Origin: an uncultured Bacteroidales bacterium
GTDB taxonomy: Bacteria; Bacteroidota; Bacteroidia; Bacteroidales; Paludibacteraceae
Direction: 5' to 3'
Assembly (NCBI GenBank): GCA_902799875.1
Contig: CADCCH010000021.1
Coordinates: 1 to 51,712 of the forward strand
Length of the DNA stretch: 51,712 nt
Shown here: piece after piece, positions 35,031-43,024 of the stretch
Layout: each line of letters opens with the position of its first letter
How positions within the stretch are numbered: the first letter of the stretch is position 1
The notes under the pieces: model-generated
Told to the model about the DNA's origin: nothing
Seen by the model: the letters and a program-made list of their open reading frames with translations, nothing else
Database searches by the model: none
Program-made: the position numbers and the translations under genes

Positions 35031-35080
35031 ACAAAAATAGTATATTTTTTGCATATATCCAAAAAAAATTGTAATTTTGC
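35031..35080. promoter_or_regulatory. Divergent promoters sharing one -33 region
   Basis: Plus strand: TTTGCATAT from 35048 and TAATTTTGC at 35072-35080 for the PASTA gene. Minus strand: TTTGGATAT (within the same block) and TATTTTTGT at 35039-35031 for the mini-lipoprotein. The -33 elements overlap around TTGCATATATCC, so only one polymerase may bind at a time. Confidence 0.65.
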
Positions 35081-35098
35081 GCAATAATTTTATATTTT

Positions 35099-35923
35099 AT
35101 GAAGGAAAATGGCTTTTTGGATAAAAAAGACCTCCGATTTATCGGAATGAACGTCCTTTTAGCAGTTGTCGTAGGTGTAGCTATTTTGGTGATCTTACTG
35201 GTGTACCTGCGTAGCTATACGGAGCATGGTGTGGAGGTCGAAGTAGCGGATGTTCGTGGGATGGTACGAGCGGAAGCCGAACCGATTCTGGAAGGACAGG
35301 AACTGGTACTGGTGGTCATCGACTCCACTTATTCGGATAAGGTGCCGTTCGGTTCGATTGTGGACCAGGATCCCAAACCCGGCAGTCATGCCAAGCACGG
35401 TCGGGAGGTCTATGTGACCATCAATGCGTCCACCAAACGTCAGATCACCATGCCCAATCTGCAGGATATGAGTTACCGTCAGGCGGAGACCACGCTCCAG
35501 GCGATGGGACTGGTCGTGGATACGATCTATGATTATGAACCCTCGGCCTACCGCGATCTCGTGCTGGATGTCAAATCCAAAGGAGTCAGTATCCAACCCG
35601 GCCAGAAAGTGCCGGTAGGAACCAAAGTACGTCTGGTGGTCGGTTTCGGTCGCGGAACGGAAGAGGTGGAAGTGCCGATGGTGGTAGGTCTGACGCTTCA
35701 GGATGCCCGCAGTCTGCTTCTCAGCCGTCGTCTGACGGTGGGGGCAGTCAATTACGATGAACCCGCAGAAGAAGGGGTACCGCAGTATGTCTATCGCCAG
35801 ATACCTGCTGCCGGTGAGAAACTGCTGGAAGGTGAGACTGTCACGCTGAGGCTCTCAGCAGATGTGGACAAAGCAGTTACCGGAGGTAATAGCACCAAAC
35901 AAGACGAGGATGAGTGGTTCTGA
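35099..35923 (+). CDS. PASTA-domain membrane protein
   Basis: A 274-residue single-pass protein. A transmembrane helix at about 17-37 is followed by three PASTA domains (about 45-110, 113-185 and 187-255), recognised by VEVADVRGMVRAEAEPIL, TMPNLQDMSYRQAETTLQAM and EVPMVVGLTLQDARSLLL, with the P-x-x-G-x-x-V strands. PASTA domains bind peptidoglycan or muropeptides. There is no kinase domain, as is usual for Bacteroidota PASTA proteins. Two bases after the stop, the rluD-type gene begins. Confidence 0.88.
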   Translation: MKENGFLDKKDLRFIGMNVLLAVVVGVAILVILLVYLRSYTEHGVEVEVADVRGMVRAEAEPILEGQELVLVVIDSTYSDKVPFGSIVDQDPKPGSHAKHGREVYVTINASTKRQITMPNLQDMSYRQAETTLQAMGLVVDTIYDYEPSAYRDLVLDVKSKGVSIQPGQKVPVGTKVRLVVGFGRGTEEVEVPMVVGLTLQDARSLLLSRRLTVGAVNYDEPAEEGVPQYVYRQIPAAGEKLLEGETVTLRLSADVDKAVTGGNSTKQDEDEWF

Positions 35924-35924
35924 T

Positions 35925-35959
35925 ATGACCGATGACCAATTACAAATAACCAATGTCGT
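35925..35959 (+). repeat. Heptamer tandem array at the start of the rluD-type gene
   Basis: 7-bp units ATGACCG, ATGACCA, ATTACAA, ATAACCA, ATGTCGT. The first unit supplies the start codon. Same family as the arrays at 22572 and 23184. Confidence 0.85.
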
Positions 35960-36959
35960 CGAAGACGACCTTCTCTGGGAGCGTTGGCGTTGCGAGGTCG
36001 ATAAAGGACAGGGCAAGGAACGTATCGACAAATACCTCGCCGAACACATGACCAACACCAGTCGTAACCGTATCCAGACGGCTGCGGATGCCGGTAATGT
36101 GTGGGTGAACGGTAAGGCTGTTGCTTCCAACTACCGCGTCAAACCCGGCGATATCATTCAGGTGCTGCTTGATCATGAACCGCACGATTATACCATCACG
36201 CCGGAGAATATCCCCCTTGAGATCGTTTATGAGGACGCGGACCTGTTGGTCGTTAACAAACCCGCCGGACTCGTCGTTCATCCCGGGCACGGTAACTATG
36301 AACACACCTTATTGAACGCATTGGCCTATTATTTCGGGGAGAAAGTCGATATGAACGACCCCTCTATCGGTCTCGTCCATCGTATTGACAAAGACACCTC
36401 CGGCTTGCTCCTGATTGCCAAAACACCGGAAGCCAAGGCGCACCTCGCCAAGCAGTTCTTTGACCATACCACCGAACGCACCTATAACGCCCTCGTCTGG
36501 GGTACGTTCAAGGAGGACAGCGGTACGATCGAAGGGGCACTTGCCCGCGATAACCGCGACCGAACGATCTACAAGGTGTGGGACATCGAAGAGTGTCCGC
36601 AGGCCAAAGAGGCGATCACGCACTGGCGTGTGCTCGAACGTTTTCCGTATGTCACGCTTGTCGAGTGTCGACTCGAGACCGGACGTACCCACCAGATCCG
36701 CGTACACATGAAGTATATCGGTCATCCCCTTTTCTGCGATGACAAATACGGCGGTTGTGAGATCCTCAAGGGACTCCGTACCCAGAAATACCGCCAGTAT
36801 ATCGAGAATTGTTTCGCCCTTTGCCCGCGCCAGGTACTCCACGCCAAAACCATCGGCTTCACCCATCCCCGCACCGGCGAACGCCTCTTCTTCGACAGCC
36901 AATGGCCAGAGGACATGACCAATCTGATCAACAAATGGCGTCATTACGAACCCGCATAA
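35925..36959 (+). CDS. RluD-type 23S rRNA pseudouridine synthase
   Basis: A 344-residue enzyme of the RluA/RluD family. An N-terminal S4 RNA-binding domain covers about 30-90 (RIDKYLAEHM). The catalytic Asp is D155 in LVHRIDKDTSGL; ETGRTHQIRVHM and HPLFCDDKYGG follow, as in the family. The start at 35925 lies in the first unit of a heptamer array, so the first ten residues (MTDDQLQITN) are repeat-encoded. It is coupled to the PASTA gene; a glutathione peroxidase follows after 24 bp. Confidence 0.9.
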   Translation: MTDDQLQITNVVEDDLLWERWRCEVDKGQGKERIDKYLAEHMTNTSRNRIQTAADAGNVWVNGKAVASNYRVKPGDIIQVLLDHEPHDYTITPENIPLEIVYEDADLLVVNKPAGLVVHPGHGNYEHTLLNALAYYFGEKVDMNDPSIGLVHRIDKDTSGLLLIAKTPEAKAHLAKQFFDHTTERTYNALVWGTFKEDSGTIEGALARDNRDRTIYKVWDIEECPQAKEAITHWRVLERFPYVTLVECRLETGRTHQIRVHMKYIGHPLFCDDKYGGCEILKGLRTQKYRQYIENCFALCPRQVLHAKTIGFTHPRTGERLFFDSQWPEDMTNLINKWRHYEPA

Positions 36960-36983
36960 AATACTTTTTAAACGCATAACAAT

Positions 36984-37526
36984 ATGGCTTCAATTTATGA
37001 TTTCAAAGTTCTCTCCAATCGTGGAAAAGAGATGAACCTTGCTGACTATCAGGGTCAGGTTATTTTGATTGTTAATACCGCTTCCAAATGTGGTTTCACA
37101 CCGCAGTACGATGGTCTGGAAGCCTTGTATAAGCAATACAAGGACCGGGGTTTTGTTATTCTCGGCTTCCCGTGTGACCAGTTCGCCAACCAGGAGCCGG
37201 GCAGCGATGAGCAGATCGCGGAGTTCTGCCGTCTGAACCACGGCGTGACCTTCCCGCTGATGTCGAAGTGCGATGTGAACGGGTCGAACGCGCACCCTGT
37301 CTTCGAGTTTCTCAAGTCTCAAGCGCCGACGGAGGAATACAAAGGCCTGAAAGCGAAAGCGACGCACGCGATGCTCAAGCGTATCAGCAAGAGCGTGGAG
37401 AAAGAGAGCGATATCCTATGGAACTTCACCAAGTTTCTGATTTCGAAGGATGGCAAGACGATTAAGCGCTACGCGCCGGTAGTCGAGCCGAAAGATTTTG
37501 AATCAGAGATTGAAGCGATGTTATAA
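36984..37526 (+). CDS. Glutathione peroxidase-family thiol peroxidase
   Basis: A 180-residue Cys-type peroxidase. Peroxidatic C36 lies in NTASKCGFTPQY, Gln70 in FANQEPGS and the Trp-Asn of WNFTKFLISKDG complete the tetrad; C64 in GFPCDQF and C96 in SKCDVNG could be the resolving thiol, so it probably uses thioredoxin rather than glutathione. No signal peptide. It follows the rluD-type gene by 24 bp and likely shares its transcript. Confidence 0.93.
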   Translation: MASIYDFKVLSNRGKEMNLADYQGQVILIVNTASKCGFTPQYDGLEALYKQYKDRGFVILGFPCDQFANQEPGSDEQIAEFCRLNHGVTFPLMSKCDVNGSNAHPVFEFLKSQAPTEEYKGLKAKATHAMLKRISKSVEKESDILWNFTKFLISKDGKTIKRYAPVVEPKDFESEIEAML

Positions 37527-37709
37527 TCCCCGTTGTATCCGGAAGTCTTTCGGTGTGACACGTGTATGCCGTTTGAAGAATCGGCAGAAGGACGGTGAGT
37601 CGGCATAGCCGAGAAAGAAACTGATCTGCTGGATGGACAAGTCCGTGCGGGAAGAAAGAAGATTCTTTGCCTGCGTAGCAAGGTATTGCTCGATATTGCG
37701 TATATGCAA
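37521..37709 (-). pseudogene. Remnant of an AraC-family regulator (C-terminal HTH)
   Basis: Sixty-two codons match the second HTH of AraC regulators: TDLSIQQISFFLGYADSPSF and RFFKRHTRVTPKDFR. The N-terminal sensor domain and first HTH are missing, and the upstream DNA is the promoter and start of the VTC gene on the other strand. It overlaps the 3' end of the peroxidase gene by 6 bp. Either the gene was truncated when the cassette arrived, or it is a stand-alone HTH peptide; the first is more likely. Confidence 0.7.
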
Positions 37710-37727
37710 AAAAAGCAGTACCTTTGT
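37696..37727 (+). promoter_or_regulatory. Promoter of the VTC cassette
   Basis: TTGCGTATATGC from 37696 and TACCTTTGT at 37719-37727; start codon at 37743. The promoter lies across the 5' end of the AraC remnant. Confidence 0.7.
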
Positions 37728-37742
37728 AGCGAATTTTTATAT

Positions 37743-38552
37743 ATGCAAAAGATAGCGGACATACTACAAGCCTTTGAGCCGATCAGTCTGGCGCAGATGG
37801 AGAGCGTGAAACTCATGAACCGTATCGACACCAAATATGCGGTGCCGATGGCGGTGCTGCCGGCGATCCTGGAGGCCGCCCAAGCGGACTACTACGTACA
37901 GGAGATAGACGGCAAACGCATTGCGACGTACGACACGATGTATTACGATACGGAGAGTCTGGATATGTACGTGCGTCACCACGACCGCCAACTCGTGCGG
38001 CAGAAGATACGCGTACGGCAGTATGTGGACAGTAACTTGACGTTCCTCGAGATCAAGCGCAAGAACAACAAAGGACGGACGAGCAAGAAACGCATCGTCG
38101 TACCGGGCTTTGATATCACCGCCGACACGCCGAGTGTGCTCAAGCATAAGCGCAAAGAGGACGAAGCGGTGACGGTGGAGCGTTTTATCGACTCCAAGAG
38201 CCGCTATCACTGGTCGGACATCACACCGCACCTTTGGACGAAGTTCCACCGAATCACACTCGTCAACAAGGCCAAGACTGAACGGTTGACGATTGACTTG
38301 GACCTGGTGTGGGACAATGTGGTAAGCGGAGAGAAGAAAACGTTTGAGAACCTCGTTATTATCGAGTTGAAGCGCGACGGCAACGTGCCATCGAAGATGA
38401 CGCATATCATGCTCGACCTCCGTCTTCATCCGCTCAAGATCAGCAAGTACTGCATCGGTACGGCGCTGACGACACCGGAGATCAAAAAGAACCGATTCAA
38501 AAGTAAAATACGTAAAATAGAAAAAATGTTAAATACTTATGACCCAAGTTGA
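37743..38552 (+). CDS. VTC-domain polyphosphate polymerase-like protein
   Basis: A 269-residue cytoplasmic protein of the VTC family, related to the yeast polyphosphate polymerase Vtc4. It has the N-terminal MNRIDTKYAVP, conserved basic residues on tunnel-forming strands (LVRQKIRVRQYVDS, LEIKRKNNKGRTSKKR), and the acidic IIELKRDG near the end. The family makes or binds polyphosphate. It heads a cassette with DUF4956, DUF2490 and Cthe_2159-type genes; overlaps the next by 14 bp. Confidence 0.85.
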   Translation: MQKIADILQAFEPISLAQMESVKLMNRIDTKYAVPMAVLPAILEAAQADYYVQEIDGKRIATYDTMYYDTESLDMYVRHHDRQLVRQKIRVRQYVDSNLTFLEIKRKNNKGRTSKKRIVVPGFDITADTPSVLKHKRKEDEAVTVERFIDSKSRYHWSDITPHLWTKFHRITLVNKAKTERLTIDLDLVWDNVVSGEKKTFENLVIIELKRDGNVPSKMTHIMLDLRLHPLKISKYCIGTALTTPEIKKNRFKSKIRKIEKMLNTYDPS

Positions 38553-39291
38553 TTTAGCCAACCCGACGTTGGAGTTTTTGGAGTCCGATCCGGACATCGC
38601 TGCCCGTTTTGGGACGAGCGACAGTATATCGTACCTCATGCATAACATCGCCGACTTCCTCGGTGTGAGCGAGAACCTGATCACCATGCCATTGATGTTC
38701 CTGTTTAACCTGTTCGTGTCATGGGTTCTGCTGTATGGCGTGTATTACCGTTACAGCCGCCGCCGCGACTACTACGTGCAGTTCATGCTCTTCTCCAGCG
38801 GCATGTTCCTGCTGCTGTGGCTGATGCAGATCCTTGATATCCAGACAGGCTTTGTCCTCGGTCTGTTCGCTATTTTCGGTATGATCCGTTACCGTACGGA
38901 GACGGTGCCGATGCGCGAAATGAACTATATGTTCCTTATCATCGCCGTGTCGGTAATTAACTCGCTGAGTCTCAAAGCGGACGGTTTGGCATGGTATTTG
39001 CTGCTCATTGCCAATATCATTATGATCTGCATGGCTTGGGGCTTCGAGCTCTGGAACGGGCGCAAGCATGAATCCACCAAGATCGTGCTCTACGAGAAGA
39101 TCGAGAACATCAAGCCGGAGAACCGTGCGGCACTCATCGCCGATCTCCAAGAACGCACCGGACTCAAAGTGACAGATGTAGAGATCGGGCATATTGATTT
39201 CCTCCGCGATGTGGCGTATATCAACGTGACCTACGCGCTGGAGCAAGGCAAAATCCACAACAGTATCGACCAAATAACGAAATTCAAATGA
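38539..39291 (+). CDS. DUF4956 membrane protein
   Basis: A 250-residue inner-membrane protein with about four hydrophobic helices (residues about 50-70, 82-100, 103-118, 130-175) and a cytoplasmic C-terminal domain. LFAIFGMIRYRTETVPMREM is the family hallmark between helices. DUF4956 proteins are repeatedly found beside VTC-domain genes and are thought to act with them, possibly in polyphosphate or surface polymer handling. It overlaps both neighbours (14 bp, and 4 bp with ATGA). Confidence 0.88.
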   Translation: MTQVDLANPTLEFLESDPDIAARFGTSDSISYLMHNIADFLGVSENLITMPLMFLFNLFVSWVLLYGVYYRYSRRRDYYVQFMLFSSGMFLLLWLMQILDIQTGFVLGLFAIFGMIRYRTETVPMREMNYMFLIIAVSVINSLSLKADGLAWYLLLIANIIMICMAWGFELWNGRKHESTKIVLYEKIENIKPENRAALIADLQERTGLKVTDVEIGHIDFLRDVAYINVTYALEQGKIHNSIDQITKFK

Positions 39292-40085
39292 GACGTCTAT
39301 CGCTAATAGGACTGCTGATCACGCTGAGTCTTTCGGCTTTCGCCTGGAGCTACGAATCCGAAGACGCGGTCACGAGCAATGTGGCGCAACTGCGTTTCGG
39401 GGCGACGTTCAACAAGAAATGGAACAACGGATTGCGTCTGGGCGTGAGTGAAGAACTGCGTTTCGATGTGTATAACTCTGCGGTTGGTCCTGCCTTCCGC
39501 AAGTCGTACACGACGATTGATTTGGGTTACAAACCGATTGAGTACGTGAAGTTGGATCTGGGGTATACGCTCAAGTTGTTGGGACCGGACAGTACATGGT
39601 CGGATACCAAGAAAGCGGATGCCAATGAATGGATCCGGCATCGTGCGTTCTTCAGCGTAACGGGTTCGTATAGTTTTGATTACGCCAAGATCTACCTGCG
39701 GGAGCGAATTCAGATGGACGCCAGAACGGACAGTGTGAATGTGTTGGAGCAGAACAAGATCGATTGGGTTTTGCGCAGCAGGATCGGTGCGGAAGCACTC
39801 ATCCCGGGTAAGCCGGTGAAGCCTTATCTGTGGCTCGAACTGGATAACACCCTGAACGCACCGGAGTATCAGCAGAAGAACGGACACCAGTATATCTGTT
39901 CGGTGCGTACCCAAGCCGGTGTCAAATGGCGCGTAAGCAGGCTCAGCAGTCTGGATTTCTTCTATCGCTTCACGTACGGCTACGACCGCGATATCAATAT
40001 CACCAAGAAAAAAGGCTACATCGAACTCACGGAAGAAACACTGTATCAGCACGCTATCGGCGTGACGTATAATTTGGATTGGTAA
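39288..40085 (+). CDS. DUF2490 outer-membrane barrel-like protein
   Basis: A 265-residue exported protein (signal peptide ending LSAFAW). The pattern of long amphipathic strands with basic and aromatic residues (LRLGVSEELRFDVYN, YIKLDLGYTLK-like, QAGVKWRVSRLSSLDFFYRF) and a C-terminal VTYNLDW fits DUF2490 barrels. It is the outer-membrane partner candidate of the VTC/DUF4956 cassette. The gene overlaps DUF4956 by four bases; the next start is 15 bp downstream. Confidence 0.82.
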   Translation: MRRLSLIGLLITLSLSAFAWSYESEDAVTSNVAQLRFGATFNKKWNNGLRLGVSEELRFDVYNSAVGPAFRKSYTTIDLGYKPIEYVKLDLGYTLKLLGPDSTWSDTKKADANEWIRHRAFFSVTGSYSFDYAKIYLRERIQMDARTDSVNVLEQNKIDWVLRSRIGAEALIPGKPVKPYLWLELDNTLNAPEYQQKNGHQYICSVRTQAGVKWRVSRLSSLDFFYRFTYGYDRDINITKKKGYIELTEETLYQHAIGVTYNLDW

Positions 40086-40099
40086 AGAAAGGTATTAGT

Positions 40100-41365
40100 A
40101 TGAGAAAAATTTGGATCATGATGCTTATGGCAGTCGGGATGATTGCCTGCACAGAGAAGAACACACCGGATGATTCGACGGCAGCCGACTCTACGACCAT
40201 CGTCAGTCCCGGTGACACAACGATCACGGTCATCGACACGATTGCGATTGCGTGGAACGGCGCCACTGCAACCATCTCCGGTTCGCACGACAGCGTGAGC
40301 GTGACGAGTTCAAACGGTTATGTAACGGTTAACTCGACCGTCAAAGATATCGCTTACCTGTTGAGTGGTAGCGGTCAGGGACAGTTGACGATTTACGGTA
40401 CCAACCGGCATCTGTTGATTCTGAACAGCTTGACCCTCACCTGCTCGGACGGTCCGGCGATCAATAACCAGTGCCATAAGAAATGCTATACCGTGCTGCA
40501 AGGTACCAACAGTCTGACGGACGGCAGTTCGTACGCTTCCTCGGACGAGGACCGCAAGGGTACCTTCTTCAGTGAAGGTCAGATCATTATGACCGGTGGC
40601 GGTAGTCTGACTATCAAAGCCAACTACAAGAACGGTCTCTGTTCGGACGATTATATCCGTTTTGCTGCGAGTACGGGTACCTTGAACATTACGGCGGTCA
40701 ACAAGGGTATAGAAGCCAATGACGGTCTCTATTTCGAGGGTGGTAAGTTTGTGATCAACGCCAGTGGAGAAGGTATCGAGAGTGACAGTATTCTGGTGGT
40801 CAGCGGCGGTGAGTTGTATGTGAAGTCGGCAGACGATGCCATTAACGCCGGCGACGATCTCTACATCACCGGTGGTATGGTCTGCGCCTACTCAACCGGT
40901 AACGACGGTATCGATGCCAACGGTAACTGTTACATCCAGGGCGGTCTCGTCTATGCGATGGGTGCGCGAGACCCCGAAATGGCGATTGATGCCAATAGTG
41001 AGGAGCAGAAACAACTGTACCTCACCGGCGGAACGATTGTGGCGATTGGTAAGTTAGAACGCGGGGCGAGTCTCGAACAAGCTTGTTATCAGGCTTCCGG
41101 CAGTACCAACACCTGGTACGCGATGACAGTCGGCGATGAGACTTTTGCCTTCAAAACACCGAGTAGCAATGCTTCTACCATCGTCGTATCCGGTGCCAGC
41201 CAACCGAGTCTGTACAAGGGCGTGACAGCGTCCGGTACCAGCATCTTTGAAGGCATGGGTTACTATCCGGGGACTTATACCGGAGGTAGCAGCGTCAGTC
41301 TGTCGGAGTACAGTAATACCAGCGGTGGCCCCGGTGGCGGTGGTCATGGTCCCGGTGGATGGTAA
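40100..41365 (+). CDS. Cthe_2159-like carbohydrate-binding lipoprotein (DUF4353)
   Basis: A 421-residue lipoprotein (MLMAVGMIACT, Cys near 16). The body is a parallel beta-helix of short Gly/Asn-rich turns such as GTLNITAVNKGIEAN, ESDSILVVSGGELYVKSADD and GNDGIDANGNCYIQGG, as in Cthe_2159-type proteins, which bind acidic polysaccharides or cellulose. The C-terminus is a Gly/Pro/His-rich tail (GGPGGGGHGPGGW). Homologues commonly travel with VTC and CotH genes; no CotH is visible here. Start 40100 was chosen for its lipoprotein signal; a Met at 40079 lies inside the previous gene. Confidence 0.85.
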   Translation: MRKIWIMMLMAVGMIACTEKNTPDDSTAADSTTIVSPGDTTITVIDTIAIAWNGATATISGSHDSVSVTSSNGYVTVNSTVKDIAYLLSGSGQGQLTIYGTNRHLLILNSLTLTCSDGPAINNQCHKKCYTVLQGTNSLTDGSSYASSDEDRKGTFFSEGQIIMTGGGSLTIKANYKNGLCSDDYIRFAASTGTLNITAVNKGIEANDGLYFEGGKFVINASGEGIESDSILVVSGGELYVKSADDAINAGDDLYITGGMVCAYSTGNDGIDANGNCYIQGGLVYAMGARDPEMAIDANSEEQKQLYLTGGTIVAIGKLERGASLEQACYQASGSTNTWYAMTVGDETFAFKTPSSNASTIVVSGASQPSLYKGVTASGTSIFEGMGYYPGTYTGGSSVSLSEYSNTSGGPGGGGHGPGGW

Positions 41366-41367
41366 TA

Positions 41368-41399
41368 ATGGATGAATGGATGAAAGGATGAATGGTATG
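41368..41399 (+). repeat. Octamer tandem array spanning a start region
   Basis: 8-bp units ATGGATGA, ATGGATGA, AAGGATGA, ATGGTATG. The array begins three bases after the previous stop. Its last unit carries the start codon of the next gene, and earlier in-frame ATGs at 41376 and 41388 are repeat-derived. Confidence 0.85.
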
Positions 41400-41825
41400 A
41401 AAAGGATAGTTATCTTTGCTCTTTGTTCGTTGCTCTTTGCTCCTCTGGCTGCGCAGAGTCTGTTGACACCGGAGCAACTCGCCAAACGCGAGAAACGTAA
41501 GAACCTCACCGTCAAGGAGTGGAATACGGATAGTAAAACCAACACCCGTTGGTTGGACCGTATCAAGATCTATGACGATCAGGGACGCTGCATCGAGGAG
41601 ATCGAGTACGCTACCTACGGTCAGAAATGGCGCGTGACGAGCAAATACGATGATGTAACCGGTAAGGTAACCGAAGAGGTCGAATATAATGACCGCAACC
41701 GTCCTGTGCGTATCCGTAAATATGAATGGAACGAAAACGGTACCAAAGCGAAACAGTACAATTATTTGCCCAACGGCAAACTCTATTCCGTCAAGGTGTA
41801 CGAATATATCTTCTCGGATAAATAG
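41397..41825 (+). CDS. Small secreted protein with YD-like repeats
   Basis: A 142-residue exported protein (signal peptide IVIFALCSLLFAPLAAQ). The mature part has WxxxIKxYDxxGR-type strands (LDRIKIYDDQGRCIEE, KYEWNENGTKAKQY, LPNGKLYSVKVYEY) like short RHS/YD or MORN-type repeats also seen in the 1046-residue protein. Function unknown. Starts at 41376 or 41388 would only add repeat-coded residues. It is followed 3 bp later by the next gene. Confidence 0.7.
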   Translation: MKRIVIFALCSLLFAPLAAQSLLTPEQLAKREKRKNLTVKEWNTDSKTNTRWLDRIKIYDDQGRCIEEIEYATYGQKWRVTSKYDDVTGKVTEEVEYNDRNRPVRIRKYEWNENGTKAKQYNYLPNGKLYSVKVYEYIFSDK

Positions 41826-41828
41826 CAA

Positions 41829-42917
41829 ATGAAACCATTATTAGCCGATTACATATTCTCTGATACCCTCCGCTATGAGGGGCATAAACTGATTTATACC
41901 CCCGAGAACGGCGAAACGATTGTCTTAGGCGGTATTCTGGGAGCCGCGTTGCTTTGTGTGCGTCTGCTGAATACCGAGGAACAAAAAGAGCGAGGGTTCT
42001 TCTTGAGCGAAGAGCTTAGATACGAACCCTTTTTTGCTCAGTACGAAAGCGAAGTGATCGCTGATGATTGGGGTTATATAGAGGCCGAATTGGAGCAACT
42101 CGACCTGTCTTACCTGGAATTGTACTCCAATGACCAACTTTCTATCGAGACCATTTGTCCGAATAAACGCCAATTGAGCATTGCGCTGGATGTGGTAGCC
42201 ACGTACATGCGCCGAATAACTATAGAGCAGTACAAAGCGCATATATACGAACTGGTGCCTTGGACGATGCCCTTTGCTCAGTGGCTCTTCTATGCCGCAC
42301 AAGCTGAACCGCGACGTCAACGATTCCTTACCATCGATTGGATGGATCCGGCCTTGGTGCATGAACTGGCATGCGATATGGAAAAAGATGAACCCGAAGA
42401 TCCGGTTTTTATCTTTGAAGACGAAGAAGCTGCCGATATCCTATCGCGTTATTGGGAGTGGTTGTGGAACTACGCACAGAAAGATGCTGCTCTATTTCCG
42501 GATTCGAAGGTCGTTATGGCGGAATATAAACAACGGATTCTAAAAGAAGAAACGGATTGGGACTTTATCAAGCCCGAAATGAAAGACTTCCAACCGGAGC
42601 AAATCAATCTCTTCCGCAAATGGATGAATCAATGGATTGCATTTGTGCAACAACAGATAGAGCCACCGGTTTCTACTCAAAAGAAAGATATCCGACAGGA
42701 ACTCTTTCTCGATAATGTGTCGCCTATTCCTCCGGAGCGAAATTATGTCGAAGTGAGGACCTACATCCGCGAGCGTTGTAAATATGACAAAGAATTTGAA
42801 AAATATTTCAAAGCGCATAAAATGACGGATATGTGCCATCAATTAACACTCCTATTTGGCTGGTTTGTAGATCCTAACGCGCTCGGAAAGCGAATGAAAA
42901 GTAAAGCAAGAAAGTGA
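41829..42917 (+). CDS. Unknown protein with a C-terminal Bacteroidota accessory domain
   Basis: A 362-residue soluble protein; Glu/Trp/Tyr rich, helical, no signal peptide. The last 60 residues (VEVRTYIRERCKYDKEF, then LTLLFGWFVDPNALGKRM) resemble a short C-terminal domain that I have seen in Bacteroidota accessory proteins, but I cannot name it. No catalytic motif. It ends inside a perfect palindrome that acts as terminator and contains its TGA stop. Confidence 0.55.
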   Translation: MKPLLADYIFSDTLRYEGHKLIYTPENGETIVLGGILGAALLCVRLLNTEEQKERGFFLSEELRYEPFFAQYESEVIADDWGYIEAELEQLDLSYLELYSNDQLSIETICPNKRQLSIALDVVATYMRRITIEQYKAHIYELVPWTMPFAQWLFYAAQAEPRRQRFLTIDWMDPALVHELACDMEKDEPEDPVFIFEDEEAADILSRYWEWLWNYAQKDAALFPDSKVVMAEYKQRILKEETDWDFIKPEMKDFQPEQINLFRKWMNQWIAFVQQQIEPPVSTQKKDIRQELFLDNVSPIPPERNYVEVRTYIRERCKYDKEFEKYFKAHKMTDMCHQLTLLFGWFVDPNALGKRMKSKARK

Positions 42918-42940
42918 CGTCACGTGACGTCATTTTTTTT
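42915..42940 (+). terminator. Palindromic terminator containing the stop codon
   Basis: TGACGTCACGTGACGTCA (42915-42932) is a perfect 18-bp palindrome followed by eight T residues. The first three bases are the stop codon of the 362-residue protein. Confidence 0.75.
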
Positions 42941-42971
42941 ATGCGTCCTTGAAAAAGGATGTTTTTCATTG

Positions 42972-42980
42972 TATCTTTGC
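42972..42980 (+). promoter_or_regulatory. Likely -7 element for the DUF3987 gene
   Basis: TATCTTTGC fits TAnnTTTGC. The -33 element is not clear (TTG around 42950). Start codon at 43025. Confidence 0.55.
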
Positions 42981-43024
42981 ATCGAATTTTAAATTTTTAT
43001 TGTTTAATTTAATTCGTTTTAACT

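Noticed and set aside
37469..37834. 121-codon minus-strand ORF over the AraC remnant
   Set aside because: A different frame (Ser/Arg/Cys-rich) of the same DNA; the AraC-like frame explains the region better.
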